DNA of 64,000 nt from CAZAQK01 sp046344715 (GCA_046344715.1 JBKDKX010000007.1:1-64000), one strand, 5' to 3'; shown: positions 15,834 to 25,535, numbered from the stretch's first letter. Numbers and translations are program-made. The notes: a model not told the origin generated them from the sequence alone.

Positions 15834-16465
15834 TTTTTATTCTTTTCCAGCCAGTTTTTCATGAGTTTAATTTCCTGCTCCTGACTGCGGATTACATCAT
15901 AAGAAATTTTGCGAAGTTCAGGGTCGCGGCCATGCTCAATGAGTATCCATGCCATATCAATGGCACCCTGATGATGCGGAATCATGCCATTCACAAAATC
16001 CACATCTGCATCGCCAGTATAAGAAATATCCATGGCTTTATGCATAGCATCCATTGCTTCCTTATATTGTGATGTAGACTTTGCATCAGCACAGCCGGCA
16101 ACGCCCTGATTGGCAGCAAGCCAACGCTTCATAATGCCGATTTCAGCATTCTGCCATGTAACAATACGGTTGCCGAGATCACGCAGCTCAGCATCCTTGC
16201 CATATTTATGCAGCACGGAAACCATATCCACTGCACCTTGGTGGTGCGGCATCATACCTGCTGCAAAATCCACATCAGCATTGCCAGTGTAGGAAATATC
16301 CATGGCTTTATGCATAACATCGCTGGCAGCTACATACTCTTTTACTGCAGGATTTTTCTTCAGACTTGAAGAAACCTTTGCCACCGGATGGTGATGTGCA
16401 TGCGGAACTTCCGCAGCACCTGCAGCAAAGGGCAGCATCATGGCTACCAGCAAAATGTGACGCAT
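15830..16465 (-). CDS. Secreted protein with two DUF305 domains
   Basis: A 211-residue protein with a short signal peptide (LLVAMMLPFAAGAA) and a His-rich linker (HAHHHP). Two DUF305 repeats follow, about residues 50-120 and 140-205. Both carry the core YTG(N/D)ADVDF and the motif GM(M/I)PHHQGA(V/I)DM, with metal-type His pairs; DUF305 proteins are four-helix bundles related to ferritin-like folds and have been linked to copper. One Cys occurs near residue 125. It sits between peroxiredoxin and trxB with 4-nt overlap to trxB, so a link to periplasmic metal or oxidative stress is inferred. Function is not proven. Confidence 0.8.
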   Translation of the reverse strand: MRHILLVAMMLPFAAGAAEVPHAHHHPVAKVSSSLKKNPAVKEYVAASDVMHKAMDISYTGNADVDFAAGMMPHHQGAVDMVSVLHKYGKDAELRDLGNRIVTWQNAEIGIMKRWLAANQGVAGCADAKSTSQYKEAMDAMHKAMDISYTGDADVDFVNGMIPHHQGAIDMAWILIEHGRDPELRKISYDVIRSQEQEIKLMKNWLEKNKK

Positions 16466-16479
16466 AAAATTTTCCTTGA

Positions 16480-17118
16480 TTATAGCTTGGTTGAATTTTT
16501 CTTGAGGTATTTAGCGACACCATCAGCAGATGCTTTCATGCCCTCATCACCACGTTCCCAACCCGCTGGGCATACTTCGCCATGCTCTTCATGGAACTGG
16601 AGTGCATCCACCATGCGGATCGCTTCATCGACGTTACGACCAAGTGGCAGATCATTCACAATCTGGTGGCGTACAACGCCGTTGCCATCAATCATGAAGG
16701 TGCCACGGAACGCCACCGCATCCCCAAGCAACACATCATAATCACGTGCGATGCTCTTGGTGAGATCCGCTACCATCGGGAACTGCACATTTCCTATACC
16801 ACCCTGTTCAACCGGTGTTTGCTTCCATGCAAGGTGAGTGAAGTGCGAATCAACAGAAACCGCAATCACTTCTGCCTTACGCAGCTTGAATTCCTTCACG
16901 CGGTTGTTGAAAGCAATGATTTCAGATGGGCAGACAAAGGTGAAATCCAGCGGATAAAAGAAAAGCACGCCGATTTTACCCTTTTTGGTCACTTTGCCGC
17001 TGGCATCTTTTTTAATGCCGAGATAGCTGAGTAAATTGAAATTCTCTTCAAAGCTGTTATCTGGCATTACGGCCTTAGCGGTAAAATCCGGTGCCTGCTT
17101 TCCTACAAGTACGCTCAT
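16480..17118 (-). CDS. Typical 2-Cys peroxiredoxin (AhpC/Prx1 type)
   Basis: A 212-residue thiol peroxidase. The peroxidatic Cys63 lies in DFTFVCPSE and the resolving Cys183 in EVCPAGW, both intact. The substrate is hydrogen peroxide or an alkyl hydroperoxide, with electrons probably from thioredoxin, since trxB is in the same operon and no ahpF is present. An insertion near residues 36-48 (GIKKDASGKVTKKGK) is Lys-rich. A ribosome binding site (AAGGAA) stands 7-8 nt before the ATG and a promoter lies at 17152-17179. Confidence 0.93.
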   Translation of the reverse strand: MSVLVGKQAPDFTAKAVMPDNSFEENFNLLSYLGIKKDASGKVTKKGKIGVLFFYPLDFTFVCPSEIIAFNNRVKEFKLRKAEVIAVSVDSHFTHLAWKQTPVEQGGIGNVQFPMVADLTKSIARDYDVLLGDAVAFRGTFMIDGNGVVRHQIVNDLPLGRNVDEAIRMVDALQFHEEHGEVCPAGWERGDEGMKASADGVAKYLKKNSTKL

Positions 17119-17151
17119 GGTGTATTCCTTCTAAAAAATGGTTAGGCGAAC

Positions 17152-17179
17152 AATATAGTTACAAAAAAGCTAGTTTCAA
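17152..17179 (-). promoter_or_regulatory. Promoter of the peroxiredoxin-DUF305-trxB operon
   Basis: On the minus strand TTGAAA (complement of 17174-17179), a 16-nt spacer and TATATT (complement of 17152-17157) form a good vegetative promoter. The start of transcription would be near 17145, about 27 nt before the peroxiredoxin ATG. No OxyR site is recognised. Confidence 0.5.
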
Positions 17180-17205
17180 GGAGAGTTCTGGCTTATACGT
17201 TCCTA

Positions 17206-17883
17206 ATGAAATTCCGCAAACCAGAACTCATCCCACTATTATTTATCATCTTCGCCACGCTGGTACTCACCACGCTTGGCGCATGGCAAGTGCAGCGCCT
17301 GCAATGGAAAAATGCACTCACAGCAAATATTGAAAAAGCGCAAGCAGAAGAAACGCTTGGCAACCTGCCGGAAAATGTGGATGGGCTTGCGTACCGGAAT
17401 GTTATTCTTTCCGGCAGATTTATAAATGATACGGCCTTAAGGCTGGTTGGCCGTAAAAGCGATATGGGCGCAGGTTTTTTTGTGCTCACCCCGTTTGTGC
17501 TGGAAGATGATGGGCGGGTGATACTGGTAAACCGTGGCTATGCGGAAACCGGCAAGGAAAATCCGGTAGATGGTTTGCAGACTATTCAGGGCATTCTGCG
17601 CCCGCCACGTGAAAAACGCCCCTTCGCGCCGGACAATCAGCAAGACAAAAACCTGTGGTTTTATGAGAATATTTCGGCAATTTCTTCTCTCATTGGAAGG
17701 CCATTGCTGCCCTATGTAATAGAGGCAACCGGCACCGACAAACGCACCCAACCGATTGTCAGCGATGGAAAAATATCCATGCGAAACGACCACTTAGGCT
17801 ACGCCATCACCTGGTTCAGCCTTGCGATTGTCGGGCTGGTTATGTTCGCGTTTTATCAGCGTATTCCAGAAAACAAAGCGTAA
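17206..17883 (+). CDS. SURF1 family cytochrome c oxidase assembly protein
   Basis: A 225-residue inner-membrane protein with the SURF1 layout: one N-terminal membrane helix (LIPLLFIIFATLVLTTLGAWQ, in part, about residues 8-27), a periplasmic loop with YRNVILSGRF, VLTPFVLEDDGRVILVNRGY and NDHLGYAITWF, and a C-terminal helix at about 192-215. SURF1 helps insert haem a into cytochrome c oxidase. Bacterial copies usually sit next to oxidase genes; here it precedes thrC and an M16 protease, an arrangement common in alphaproteobacteria. Confidence 0.92.
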   Translation: MKFRKPELIPLLFIIFATLVLTTLGAWQVQRLQWKNALTANIEKAQAEETLGNLPENVDGLAYRNVILSGRFINDTALRLVGRKSDMGAGFFVLTPFVLEDDGRVILVNRGYAETGKENPVDGLQTIQGILRPPREKRPFAPDNQQDKNLWFYENISAISSLIGRPLLPYVIEATGTDKRTQPIVSDGKISMRNDHLGYAITWFSLAIVGLVMFAFYQRIPENKA

Positions 17884-17952
17884 CACTGCCTAATCCATTG
17901 AACACACAGTGTTTAGAGTATATAAAGCCCTCCTTGATTTGGATGACTGATT

Positions 17953-19344
17953 ATGGCGATTCGTTACATATCCACACGCGGCATTGCGCCAACACTTAGC
18001 TTCCGTGAAGCGGTGCTGGCTGGCCTTGCTAGTGACGGCGGGCTTTATCTGCCCGATTCTGTTCCTGCATTTTCCACTGCGGAAATGGAAGCCCTCAAAA
18101 ATGCTTCCTACGCTGATTTAGCCTATGCGGTGATTTCACGCTTCATTGATGAACAATCTGTTGCGCCGGATGTGCTGAAGAAAATTATCCATGAATCTTA
18201 TGCCACGTTCCGCCATCCGGATGTTGCCCCACTCAAGAACATTGGGGATGTGCATGTGCTGGAACTTTTCCACGGCCCCACGCTTGCGTTTAAGGATTTC
18301 GCTCTACAATTTTTAGGCAGGCTACTTGGCCATATTTTTACTACCTCAAACGAACATGCCACTGTGATTGGCGCCACATCAGGCGATACCGGCTCGGCGG
18401 CCATTGCCGGTTTTGCTGGCCGCCCAAATATGGATATTTTTATCATGCATCCGAAAGGGCGCGTGTCTGACGTGCAGCGTAAACAGATGACGACGATTGC
18501 AGACGCCAACGTGCATAATATCGCCGTTGATGGCACATTCGATGACTGTCAGGATATTGTAAAAGCCTTGTTTAATGATGTAGGCTTTCGCAGCAAGCAT
18601 AAGCTGATTGCGGTAAACTCTATTAACTGGGCACGTATTCTGGCGCAGGTTGTGTATTATTTTTATGCGGCTTTCAAACTTGGCGCACCAAAACAAGCGG
18701 TGAGTTTTACCGTGCCCACTGGAAATTTCGGCGATATTTATGCAGGATATATTGCCAAGCGTATGGGGCTTCCGATTGAGAAACTCATTATTGCTACCAA
18801 TAAAAATGATATTCTGGCGCGCACGCTTGCAACCGGCGAATATAGCATGGGTGGTGTGTGCCCCACACTCAGCCCAAGCATGGATATTCAGATTTCCAGC
18901 AACTTTGAACGCCTGCTGTTTGACCTGCATGGGCGCGATGGCGCGGTGATTCAACAAAAAATGCAACAGTTGAGAAGCGCGAAAAAACTTACGCTTTCAC
19001 AAAAAGCATTTGCTGAGTTCAAAAAAGAATTTGCGGCAGGTTCTGCTGATGATGCAGCAACACTTGCCACCATCAAAGATGTATATGAAAAAACCGGTGA
19101 TCTGCTGGATCCGCACACTGCTGTGGGTTATGCGGTGGCACTGAAACAAAAAATCCAAACACCGATGATTGTATTGGCCACCGCGCACCCTGCTAAATTC
19201 CCCGATGCGGTTAAGAAAGCAACCGGCATACACCCAGAACTGCCAGCGTTTCTTGCTGACTTGTTCAGCCTGCCTGAACGCTCCCACCCACTGCCTAATG
19301 ATAAAAAAGCAGTGGAATCGTTTATTGAGTCCCATACAAAATGA
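17953..19344 (+). CDS. thrC: Threonine synthase
   Basis: A 463-residue PLP enzyme that converts O-phosphohomoserine to threonine. Visible features: MRYISTRG-like start (IRYISTRGIAPTLSF), the PLP lysine in ELFHGPTLAFKDFALQFLG near residue 113, GATSGDTGSAAI near 140 and VPTGNFGDIYAGY near 257. The length fits the long gram-negative form. Its stop overlaps the M16 peptidase start by 4 nt (ATGA), so the two are translationally coupled. Confidence 0.96.
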   Translation: MAIRYISTRGIAPTLSFREAVLAGLASDGGLYLPDSVPAFSTAEMEALKNASYADLAYAVISRFIDEQSVAPDVLKKIIHESYATFRHPDVAPLKNIGDVHVLELFHGPTLAFKDFALQFLGRLLGHIFTTSNEHATVIGATSGDTGSAAIAGFAGRPNMDIFIMHPKGRVSDVQRKQMTTIADANVHNIAVDGTFDDCQDIVKALFNDVGFRSKHKLIAVNSINWARILAQVVYYFYAAFKLGAPKQAVSFTVPTGNFGDIYAGYIAKRMGLPIEKLIIATNKNDILARTLATGEYSMGGVCPTLSPSMDIQISSNFERLLFDLHGRDGAVIQQKMQQLRSAKKLTLSQKAFAEFKKEFAAGSADDAATLATIKDVYEKTGDLLDPHTAVGYAVALKQKIQTPMIVLATAHPAKFPDAVKKATGIHPELPAFLADLFSLPERSHPLPNDKKAVESFIESHTK

Positions 19345-20600
19345 CATACCAACTCACGACGCTGAAAAACGGCCTGCGCGTTGCCACCGAATTTTTGCCA
19401 GGCGTGGAAAGCGTTGCCATCAGCATCAGCACCAATGTGGGTGCGCGCTACGAAACCGATACACTAAACGGTATCTCGCACCTGCTCGAACACATGGCGT
19501 TCAAAGGTACAAAAACCCGCAGCGCGAAGGATATAGCAGAAGCCTTCGATAATATCGGCGGGCAGATAAACGCCTACACCTCCATGGAACATACGGTGTA
19601 TTACGCTAAAGTACTGAAAGATAATGTGGCACTTGCTGTTGAAATATTGGGCGATATTTTGAAGAACTCTGTGTTTGATGAAGACGAGCTGGCACGCGAG
19701 AAAGATGTGATCATTCAGGAAATCGCGATGCATCATGACTCACCGGAAGATTTAATCGTTGATCATTTTGATGCAGCTGCATTCAAAAACCAGCCGCTTG
19801 GCCGCTCGATTCTTGGCACTGAGCAACTCGTTTTATCCTTCACGCGTGATGATGTGCTTGGCTATATGCGTACATATTACACACCCAAAAACATGGTGGT
19901 GGCCGCAGCGGGCAACCTGAATCATGAGCAGTTTGTGAAACTTGCGGAAGAACATTTCGACCTTCCCGAAGCCCCTACTCCGCCTGCCTGCACGCTTGCA
20001 AATTACAATGGTGGTGATGTGCGCGTATCCAAAGAATTAGAGCAGCTGCACCTTATTATTGGCCTGCCTGCCATCACCGTTCATGATCCGCGCTATCAGG
20101 CACTGCAACTTTATTCGAGCATCTTAGGCGGCGGCATGTCATCGCGCCTGTTCCAGGAAGTCCGCGAAAAACGCGGGCTTGCATATACGGTGTATTCTTC
20201 TGCCTCATCTTATGCGGATTGTGGCGTGGTGGGTATTTATGCGGCAACGAACGCAGAAAAAGCCGGTGAACTTTCCGGTGTACTGTGTGAACAAATAACA
20301 GGCATGGCGAAATCCATTCGCCCAGAAGAACTAGCCCGCGCCAAAAACCAACTCAAGGCAGAGCTGCTTATGGCAAGGGAAAACCCGCAAGGCGTTGCCT
20401 CATGGATTGGCAGGCATTTGCTGACCTATGGTGAATATCGTCAGGTGGGTGAAATCATCCGCCGCATTGATGCAGTAACGCTTGAAGATATACTGGGACT
20501 TGCAAAATTCCTGACACAAGGGGAACTTACTGTTGCAGCACTGGGCGATGTTGCAGGCGTGCTGCCGCACGCAGACTTACGCGCAAGGCTTGCAGCGTAA
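19341..20600 (+). CDS. M16 family zinc metallopeptidase (processing-peptidase-like)
   Basis: A 419-residue peptidase of the M16B group, related to the beta subunit of mitochondrial processing peptidase. The inverted zinc motif is intact: H47, E50, H51 in SHLLEHMAF, with the distal Glu about 75 residues later in the EIAMHHDSPED region. The second domain carries the usual SSRLFQEVREKRGLAY patch. It is coupled to thrC by a 4-nt overlap, a pairing conserved in alphaproteobacteria without known reason. It overlaps the convergent gshA gene by 24 nt at the 3' end. Confidence 0.93.
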   Translation: MTYQLTTLKNGLRVATEFLPGVESVAISISTNVGARYETDTLNGISHLLEHMAFKGTKTRSAKDIAEAFDNIGGQINAYTSMEHTVYYAKVLKDNVALAVEILGDILKNSVFDEDELAREKDVIIQEIAMHHDSPEDLIVDHFDAAAFKNQPLGRSILGTEQLVLSFTRDDVLGYMRTYYTPKNMVVAAAGNLNHEQFVKLAEEHFDLPEAPTPPACTLANYNGGDVRVSKELEQLHLIIGLPAITVHDPRYQALQLYSSILGGGMSSRLFQEVREKRGLAYTVYSSASSYADCGVVGIYAATNAEKAGELSGVLCEQITGMAKSIRPEELARAKNQLKAELLMARENPQGVASWIGRHLLTYGEYRQVGEIIRRIDAVTLEDILGLAKFLTQGELTVAALGDVAGVLPHADLRARLAA

Positions 20601-21848
20601 GCGGCGTTCTTTTTCTTCTGCGCCATAGCGCTCACGCGGGGATGCTAGTGCAGCGAGCGCTGCAACCAACCCGAATGATCGGAAGTGACAGCCAACAATA
20701 GGTTGTTTGCCTGCACTTGGTTCATCTTCATCGCACATACCGGTAAATTCTACACCCGCAGCATTTAAATTATTCTGTGCATCACGCTGGCCATTCACAC
20801 GGTACATACCGCCCACCGGCAAGCCATCGACCATATAAATCATCGGTTCTGCAGGCTTGCCATCCACCGTGTCAATGGTAGGGATACCTTCCTGAATAAT
20901 CACTTCACTCACCTGCGTGCCTTCTTTTATCATATGCATTTTGTTGCGTTCTTTTTTGTTCAGCTCCATCATTTCGCTTCCGGAACGAACCGTCATGATA
21001 CCCATGCCATAGGTGCCACTATCTGCCTTTACATACACATAGGGGTCTTCCGCAATGCCATATTGCTTGTGCTTCTCACGCGCGCATTCAAGCACTTTAT
21101 CAACACCTTTGGCCACACAATCAAGCCCTGTGCGCTCCTTGAAATCCACTACACCGCATTGGTGAAACTCCGCGCTGATAAGCCATGGATCCAAACCAAA
21201 CTCTGCACAGAAATTTTTAGCAAGCTGCTGGTATGCGCAGAAATGCACACTTTTCCGACGTTGCCACCAACCCACTTCCGGCGATGGAATCACAGACTGA
21301 GAAATACCCTGAATGACATCCGGAATACCCGCCGTCATATCATTATTCATGAGCACTAAGTCTGGCGCGAATCCACCATCAACAACCACGCGCCCACCTT
21401 GCTTCGCAACCGCATATTCCACGAGTGCATTGCCTTCGGATGATACTAATTCCAGTGGGCTTCCCATCTCGGCGGTTAAACTTCCGATTGCCACTTTTGC
21501 GCCTGCATCGGTGAGTATCTCTTTCAGCCGCCACAAATTCTGGAGGTAGGAAAGATTGCGCGTATGGTTTTCCGGAATCAGCAGAATTTTTTTTGCCTGC
21601 GGATAATGTTCAGATAGAAACGTATGGAAATAACGACCTGCGCGCGCAGCACCTGCGGGTGATAAATTATTGAAACCCGCCGGAAATAAATTGGTATCCA
21701 CCGGCACAAGGCGCTTGCCGGAATGGCGCAAATCCACCGAAGTATACACAAATGGTGCAGCAGTTTTGCGCTGCGCGCCAAGCCATGCCTCAATGGCATC
21801 TCCCTTAGAATCATAGAGGGCACGAAAGCGGTTGAGAATTTCTGACAT
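20577..21848 (-). CDS. gshA: Glutamate-cysteine ligase, Acidithiobacillus type
   Basis: A 423-residue ligase making gamma-glutamylcysteine, the first step of glutathione synthesis. It belongs to the ATP-grasp-like type first seen in Acidithiobacillus ferrooxidans, not the E. coli or plant type: telling stretches are SVDLRHSGKRLVPVDTNLFP, FPAGFNNLSPAG and VKADSGTYGMGIMTVRSG. The C-terminus is Arg/Lys/Cys-rich and overlaps the M16 gene by 24 nt. rsmE lies 3 nt upstream in the same direction. Glutathione may also matter for the KefB-type antiporter. Confidence 0.88.
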   Translation of the reverse strand: MSEILNRFRALYDSKGDAIEAWLGAQRKTAAPFVYTSVDLRHSGKRLVPVDTNLFPAGFNNLSPAGAARAGRYFHTFLSEHYPQAKKILLIPENHTRNLSYLQNLWRLKEILTDAGAKVAIGSLTAEMGSPLELVSSEGNALVEYAVAKQGGRVVVDGGFAPDLVLMNNDMTAGIPDVIQGISQSVIPSPEVGWWQRRKSVHFCAYQQLAKNFCAEFGLDPWLISAEFHQCGVVDFKERTGLDCVAKGVDKVLECAREKHKQYGIAEDPYVYVKADSGTYGMGIMTVRSGSEMMELNKKERNKMHMIKEGTQVSEVIIQEGIPTIDTVDGKPAEPMIYMVDGLPVGGMYRVNGQRDAQNNLNAAGVEFTGMCDEDEPSAGKQPIVGCHFRSFGLVAALAALASPRERYGAEEKERRLRCKPCA

Positions 21849-21851
21849 GGA

Positions 21852-22607
21852 TTATTCTGCTCCAAATGCTGGTTTTTTATCCCAATCCCCGCACCATGCC
21901 TGAATACAGGCCAGTGCAGCAATTGCGGCGGTATCGGCGCGGAGTATACGCGCGCCCATGGTAAATGGCTTCACAAAATCCTGCTGCTTCAATATTTTTT
22001 GTTCCTCGGGCGTAAAGCCACCTTCCGGACCAATTAACAGTGCTTTTGGTGCATTTTCTAATGTTGCAAGCAGGGATTTTATTAGCAATCCACCACCGGT
22101 TTCATCAGCATAGAGCAAATCGCGCTGCTGGCAACTTCCCAGTATATCGGTAAGATGACGAGGTTCTTCAAGTACCGGAACATCAAGCCTTTCACATTGC
22201 TCTGCGGCTTCTACTGCATGGGCGCGCATTCTTTCCATATTCAGGCTGCGCACAATGGTGCGGTTGGTCACAGCAGGGATGATACGCGACACGCCAAGCT
22301 CCACTGCTTTTTCAATAACGATATCTGTTTTACCTTTGATAGGCGCAAATACCAGCCACAGATCAAGGCTTGATTCCTGCGCCCGCGTCTGCTTACCCAG
22401 TGATACATAGCAATTTTTCTTATCCTGCCGTGTGATGGTGGCCTGCCATTCGCCGTCTTCGCCGTTAAACAGGAGCACGCTATCGCCTTCACGCACGCGC
22501 ATCACCTGCGAGAGATAATGCGATTGCTGGGTGGGCAAAATAAGCTGCGCGCCAGGCGACAAGGCATCTTCTACATGCAGTCGGATTTTCTTTCTATTTT
22601 CACTCAT
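21852..22607 (-). CDS. rsmE: 16S rRNA (uracil-1498-N3) methyltransferase
   Basis: A 251-residue SPOUT methyltransferase with N-terminal PUA-like domain (HYLSQVMRVREGDSVLLFNGEDGEW, in the usual region, residues about 25-50) and the C-terminal knot: LVFAPIKGKTDIVIEKAVELG, ALLIGPEGGFTPEE and ILRADTAAIAAL, all typical of RsmE. It methylates N3 of U1498 in 16S rRNA. The ATG at 22607 is chosen over the GTG at 22616; neither has a good ribosome binding site. It is followed by gshA after 3 nt. Confidence 0.93.
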   Translation of the reverse strand: MSENRKKIRLHVEDALSPGAQLILPTQQSHYLSQVMRVREGDSVLLFNGEDGEWQATITRQDKKNCYVSLGKQTRAQESSLDLWLVFAPIKGKTDIVIEKAVELGVSRIIPAVTNRTIVRSLNMERMRAHAVEAAEQCERLDVPVLEEPRHLTDILGSCQQRDLLYADETGGGLLIKSLLATLENAPKALLIGPEGGFTPEEQKILKQQDFVKPFTMGARILRADTAAIAALACIQAWCGDWDKKPAFGAE

Positions 22608-22685
22608 GCGCGGCACTATACATAATTGGATCCAACACCGGAAGGGTGAATCGCGCTGGAAAAATACTATGAGAGAAGTATAACT

Positions 22686-23531
22686 ATGCTTATGAAATCG
22701 CCCTATTTACGCCTGGCGCGCCTACACCAGCCCGCCGGAATCCTGCTGCTGCTCTGGCCGTGCTGGTGGGCAATTGCCCTTGCTTCAGGCGGCATGCCGC
22801 CACTTGATGTGCTTGCATTATTTGGCATAGGCGCGGTGCTTATGCGTGGTGCTGGCTGTATTATAAACGACATCGCCGACCGGAAATTTGATGGATTAGT
22901 GGAACGCACAAAAACACGGCCACTGGCAAGCGGGGAACTTTCGCTTACGCAAGCCGTGATGTTTCTTGCACTGTTGCTTGCCATCTCGCTTGGTATTGCC
23001 ATCATGCTGGGCGATCACTTGGTGCTGTGGGCGGCACTTTCAATTATTCCAGTGGCGATATATCCATGGATGAAACGCATCAGCTGGTGGCCGCAGTTAT
23101 TTCTTGGCCTTACCTTCAACTGGGGTGCCCTGATGGGCTGGGTTGCAGTACGCGATGTTATTGAGCTACCAGCCTTGCTGCTATATGCCGGTGGTGTATT
23201 CTGGACACTAGGGTATGACACTATCTATGCACATCAGGATAAAAAAGATGATGCGATGATAGGCATAAAATCCACCGCCCTGCGCCTCGGAGATAACACG
23301 CTGGCCATTACACGCGTATTTTACCTGATGGCCATATTATTGTGGGGATTTTCAGGGTATCTTAGTAGTAGCGGTGCATTTTTCTTTATTTTTCTATGGT
23401 TGGCGCTTTGCCATTTTATTTGGCAAATTCAGAGTGTTGATATTAACACTTCCCTCTCTTGCCGAAGAATTTTCATTTCTAATGCATATCAGCTTGGCAC
23501 AATTGTATTTTTAGGCGCCCTGCTATCGTAG
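22686..23531 (+). CDS. ubiA: 4-hydroxybenzoate polyprenyltransferase
   Basis: A 281-residue integral membrane prenyltransferase with about eight hydrophobic segments. Both Asp-rich motifs are present: INDIADRKFDGLVERTKTRP (NDxxDxxxD, near residue 60) and DTIYAHQDKKDD (near residue 178). It attaches the polyprenyl chain to 4-hydroxybenzoate, an early ubiquinone step. It starts with Met-Leu-Met; the second ATG (22692) is a possible alternative. Confidence 0.94.
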   Translation: MLMKSPYLRLARLHQPAGILLLLWPCWWAIALASGGMPPLDVLALFGIGAVLMRGAGCIINDIADRKFDGLVERTKTRPLASGELSLTQAVMFLALLLAISLGIAIMLGDHLVLWAALSIIPVAIYPWMKRISWWPQLFLGLTFNWGALMGWVAVRDVIELPALLLYAGGVFWTLGYDTIYAHQDKKDDAMIGIKSTALRLGDNTLAITRVFYLMAILLWGFSGYLSSSGAFFFIFLWLALCHFIWQIQSVDINTSLSCRRIFISNAYQLGTIVFLGALLS

Positions 23532-23664
23532 TAATATATTGTATTATAACGATAAAGTTAATTATACTTTTTACCGGTGCATTTTAATAAAAATTTACCT
23601 TTCTTCGCTAGAATCAATAGAGTTGTAACGAAATCACAGGTCTGCGGTCGGAGATTAGTTCACC

Positions 23665-25020
23665 ATGTTTCATCAGGAATACCATTCCGACCACGACGAG
23701 GAAAAGAGTAAGAATAAAAAAAACAGCATGACAAATTCTCCTGATTTACCCTCATCACAAGCGATGCCAGGCTTTTTGTATCCTGGTAATTTTGTCGGGC
23801 AGCTTGATGCGTCTATTAAACACGTTATTGACCATCATACCTCTGGTTCACTTATACTTGTTTCCATTACCAATCTCGCAATGATCATCAATGCCTATGG
23901 CCATGATACATCTGAATGCGTGATGAGCGATCTCACGAATATGATCCGTGGCATTCTTTCTGAACACGATAGAATTGAACGACTGCAACGCGACCAGCTT
24001 GGCATCATACTCATCGGCAGCTATCCGGAAGAAACGCTGACTATTGCACAACGCATCCATACCATCATCGTGAATTTTGGCCGCGATAATTTTGATACGG
24101 CAGCATTACATATTATTGGCACTGTCGGCAGTGTACATTTCCCACTGGAAACCGCCAGCGCGCATGATGCGCTGGATAAAGCCTATATTGCTGTAAACAG
24201 CTCACACACTGCCCCTTGCCGCACGTTTGATATGATGCGCGATGAAGCAGACCAGAGCCGCCAGCAAATGGGGCTTGCGAATTACTTGCTGCGCGCGTTC
24301 AAGGAAAAACGCCTGCGTATGGCTTACCAGCCAGTGATTGAAAGCAAAACTGGTAAGACCGCGCATTATGAAGCACTGCTTCGCATGGTGAGCGCTACAG
24401 GAAAAATAAGTTCAGCCGGTGCGCTGATTCCGGTTGCAGAAAAAATGGGGTTGATTGACATCATTGATACCATGGTGATGGAAATGGTGATTGCCGAACT
24501 TCGCAATTCACCCGATGTAACGCTTGCCTTTAATGTATCCAATCACACCACAGAAAATGCTGTGTGGCTGGAAAATATTGCAGCACTGCTTAAGGAAACG
24601 CCTGATATTGCCCAACGCCTCATCGTCGAAATCACTGAAACTGCCGTGCATCGTGATTTGCGCCGCACCGCGTTTTTTGTGGCGAGCCTGCAATCCATGG
24701 GCTGCCAGGTAGCACTCGATGATTTTGGCTCTGGTTACACATCATTCCGTCAGCTTAAGGCACTGTCGGTAGACATGGTGAAGATTGACGGCATCTTCAT
24801 CAAAGATCTCGCCCACTCTGCTGATAACCAGTTCTTTGTAAAAACACTGCTCGATTTCGCACAGGGCTTTGGTCTTAAAACCGTTGCTGAATTTGTGGAG
24901 AATGGTGAAATCACCAAAATCCTCATGAGCATGGGTGTCGATTACATGCAGGGTTATTATTTCGGCAAGCCAGAAAATCACAGAAGCTGGCTAAACGAAG
25001 GCGAGTATAAACACGATTAA
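23665..25020 (+). CDS. Degenerate GGDEF plus EAL domain protein (c-di-GMP phosphodiesterase)
   Basis: A 451-residue cytosolic protein. Residues about 40-175 look like a GGDEF domain that has lost the GGDEF signature (RLQRDQLGIILIG stands where it should be), so cyclase activity is unlikely. The EAL domain (about 215-445) has every catalytic motif: YEALLRM near 236, NVSNHT, EITETA, DDFGSGYTS near 350, MVKIDG, AEFVEN and MQGYYFGKP. It is therefore probably an active c-di-GMP phosphodiesterase. A GGAG lies 10 nt before the ATG. It overlaps a convergent gene by 4 nt. Confidence 0.9.
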   Translation: MFHQEYHSDHDEEKSKNKKNSMTNSPDLPSSQAMPGFLYPGNFVGQLDASIKHVIDHHTSGSLILVSITNLAMIINAYGHDTSECVMSDLTNMIRGILSEHDRIERLQRDQLGIILIGSYPEETLTIAQRIHTIIVNFGRDNFDTAALHIIGTVGSVHFPLETASAHDALDKAYIAVNSSHTAPCRTFDMMRDEADQSRQQMGLANYLLRAFKEKRLRMAYQPVIESKTGKTAHYEALLRMVSATGKISSAGALIPVAEKMGLIDIIDTMVMEMVIAELRNSPDVTLAFNVSNHTTENAVWLENIAALLKETPDIAQRLIVEITETAVHRDLRRTAFFVASLQSMGCQVALDDFGSGYTSFRQLKALSVDMVKIDGIFIKDLAHSADNQFFVKTLLDFAQGFGLKTVAEFVENGEITKILMSMGVDYMQGYYFGKPENHRSWLNEGEYKHD

Positions 25021-25535
25021 GAACGTTTTGGTGTTTCGTCTTTTTTGCTTACATCATTATCTTCTACATCACCAAACGCCCGCGAAAGTGATCTGCTGTT
25101 CGCCAGAATCAATAACCCGCCAAGCATAATACTTGCCGCAGTAAAGCCTTCTATCAATGCTTTATGGAACTGCGGCTTGTAGATATATTCACTTTGCCTC
25201 TCAATTGTGTGCACACGCAGTTGCCTCATCCGTTCCCGAATGGCTGCTGTGTATTCCTGTTCGACAGGCTTCGTTACTTTTCTCAGGCTATATTCAGTAT
25301 TTCCCTGTTGGATACGCTCCACACCCTCGGACGTAAGGTTTTTTATCTTGGTATCAAATTCTTGCCTTATATCCGTAAGTCCACCCGTTTTACTGAGCTT
25401 CTCAAACGTATAGTGGCGAATCTGATTTCTAGTTACCCACCAGCCCGTGAAAGCGGCGGCAGGATAGGCAACAATTTTGAGTGCCTTGCCTAAGAGGCTA
25501 TCCGGTTCATTAGTATGTTTGCCGTTTTTTTCCAT
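25017..25535 (-). CDS. Hypothetical protein with two hydrophobic segments
   Basis: A 172-residue protein of no recognised family. A weak hydrophobic segment is at residues 18-35 (ALKIVAYPAAAFTGWWV) and a clear one near 130-150 (LIEGFTAASIMLGGLLILA); between them is a long charged helical region (TKIKNLTSEGVERIQQ, YTAAIRERMRQLRVHTIER). The C-terminus is charged. It overlaps the GGDEF/EAL gene tail to tail by 4 nt. A possible 37-codon gene stands 12 nt upstream. Function unknown. Confidence 0.55.
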   Translation of the reverse strand: MEKNGKHTNEPDSLLGKALKIVAYPAAAFTGWWVTRNQIRHYTFEKLSKTGGLTDIRQEFDTKIKNLTSEGVERIQQGNTEYSLRKVTKPVEQEYTAAIRERMRQLRVHTIERQSEYIYKPQFHKALIEGFTAASIMLGGLLILANSRSLSRAFGDVEDNDVSKKDETPKRS

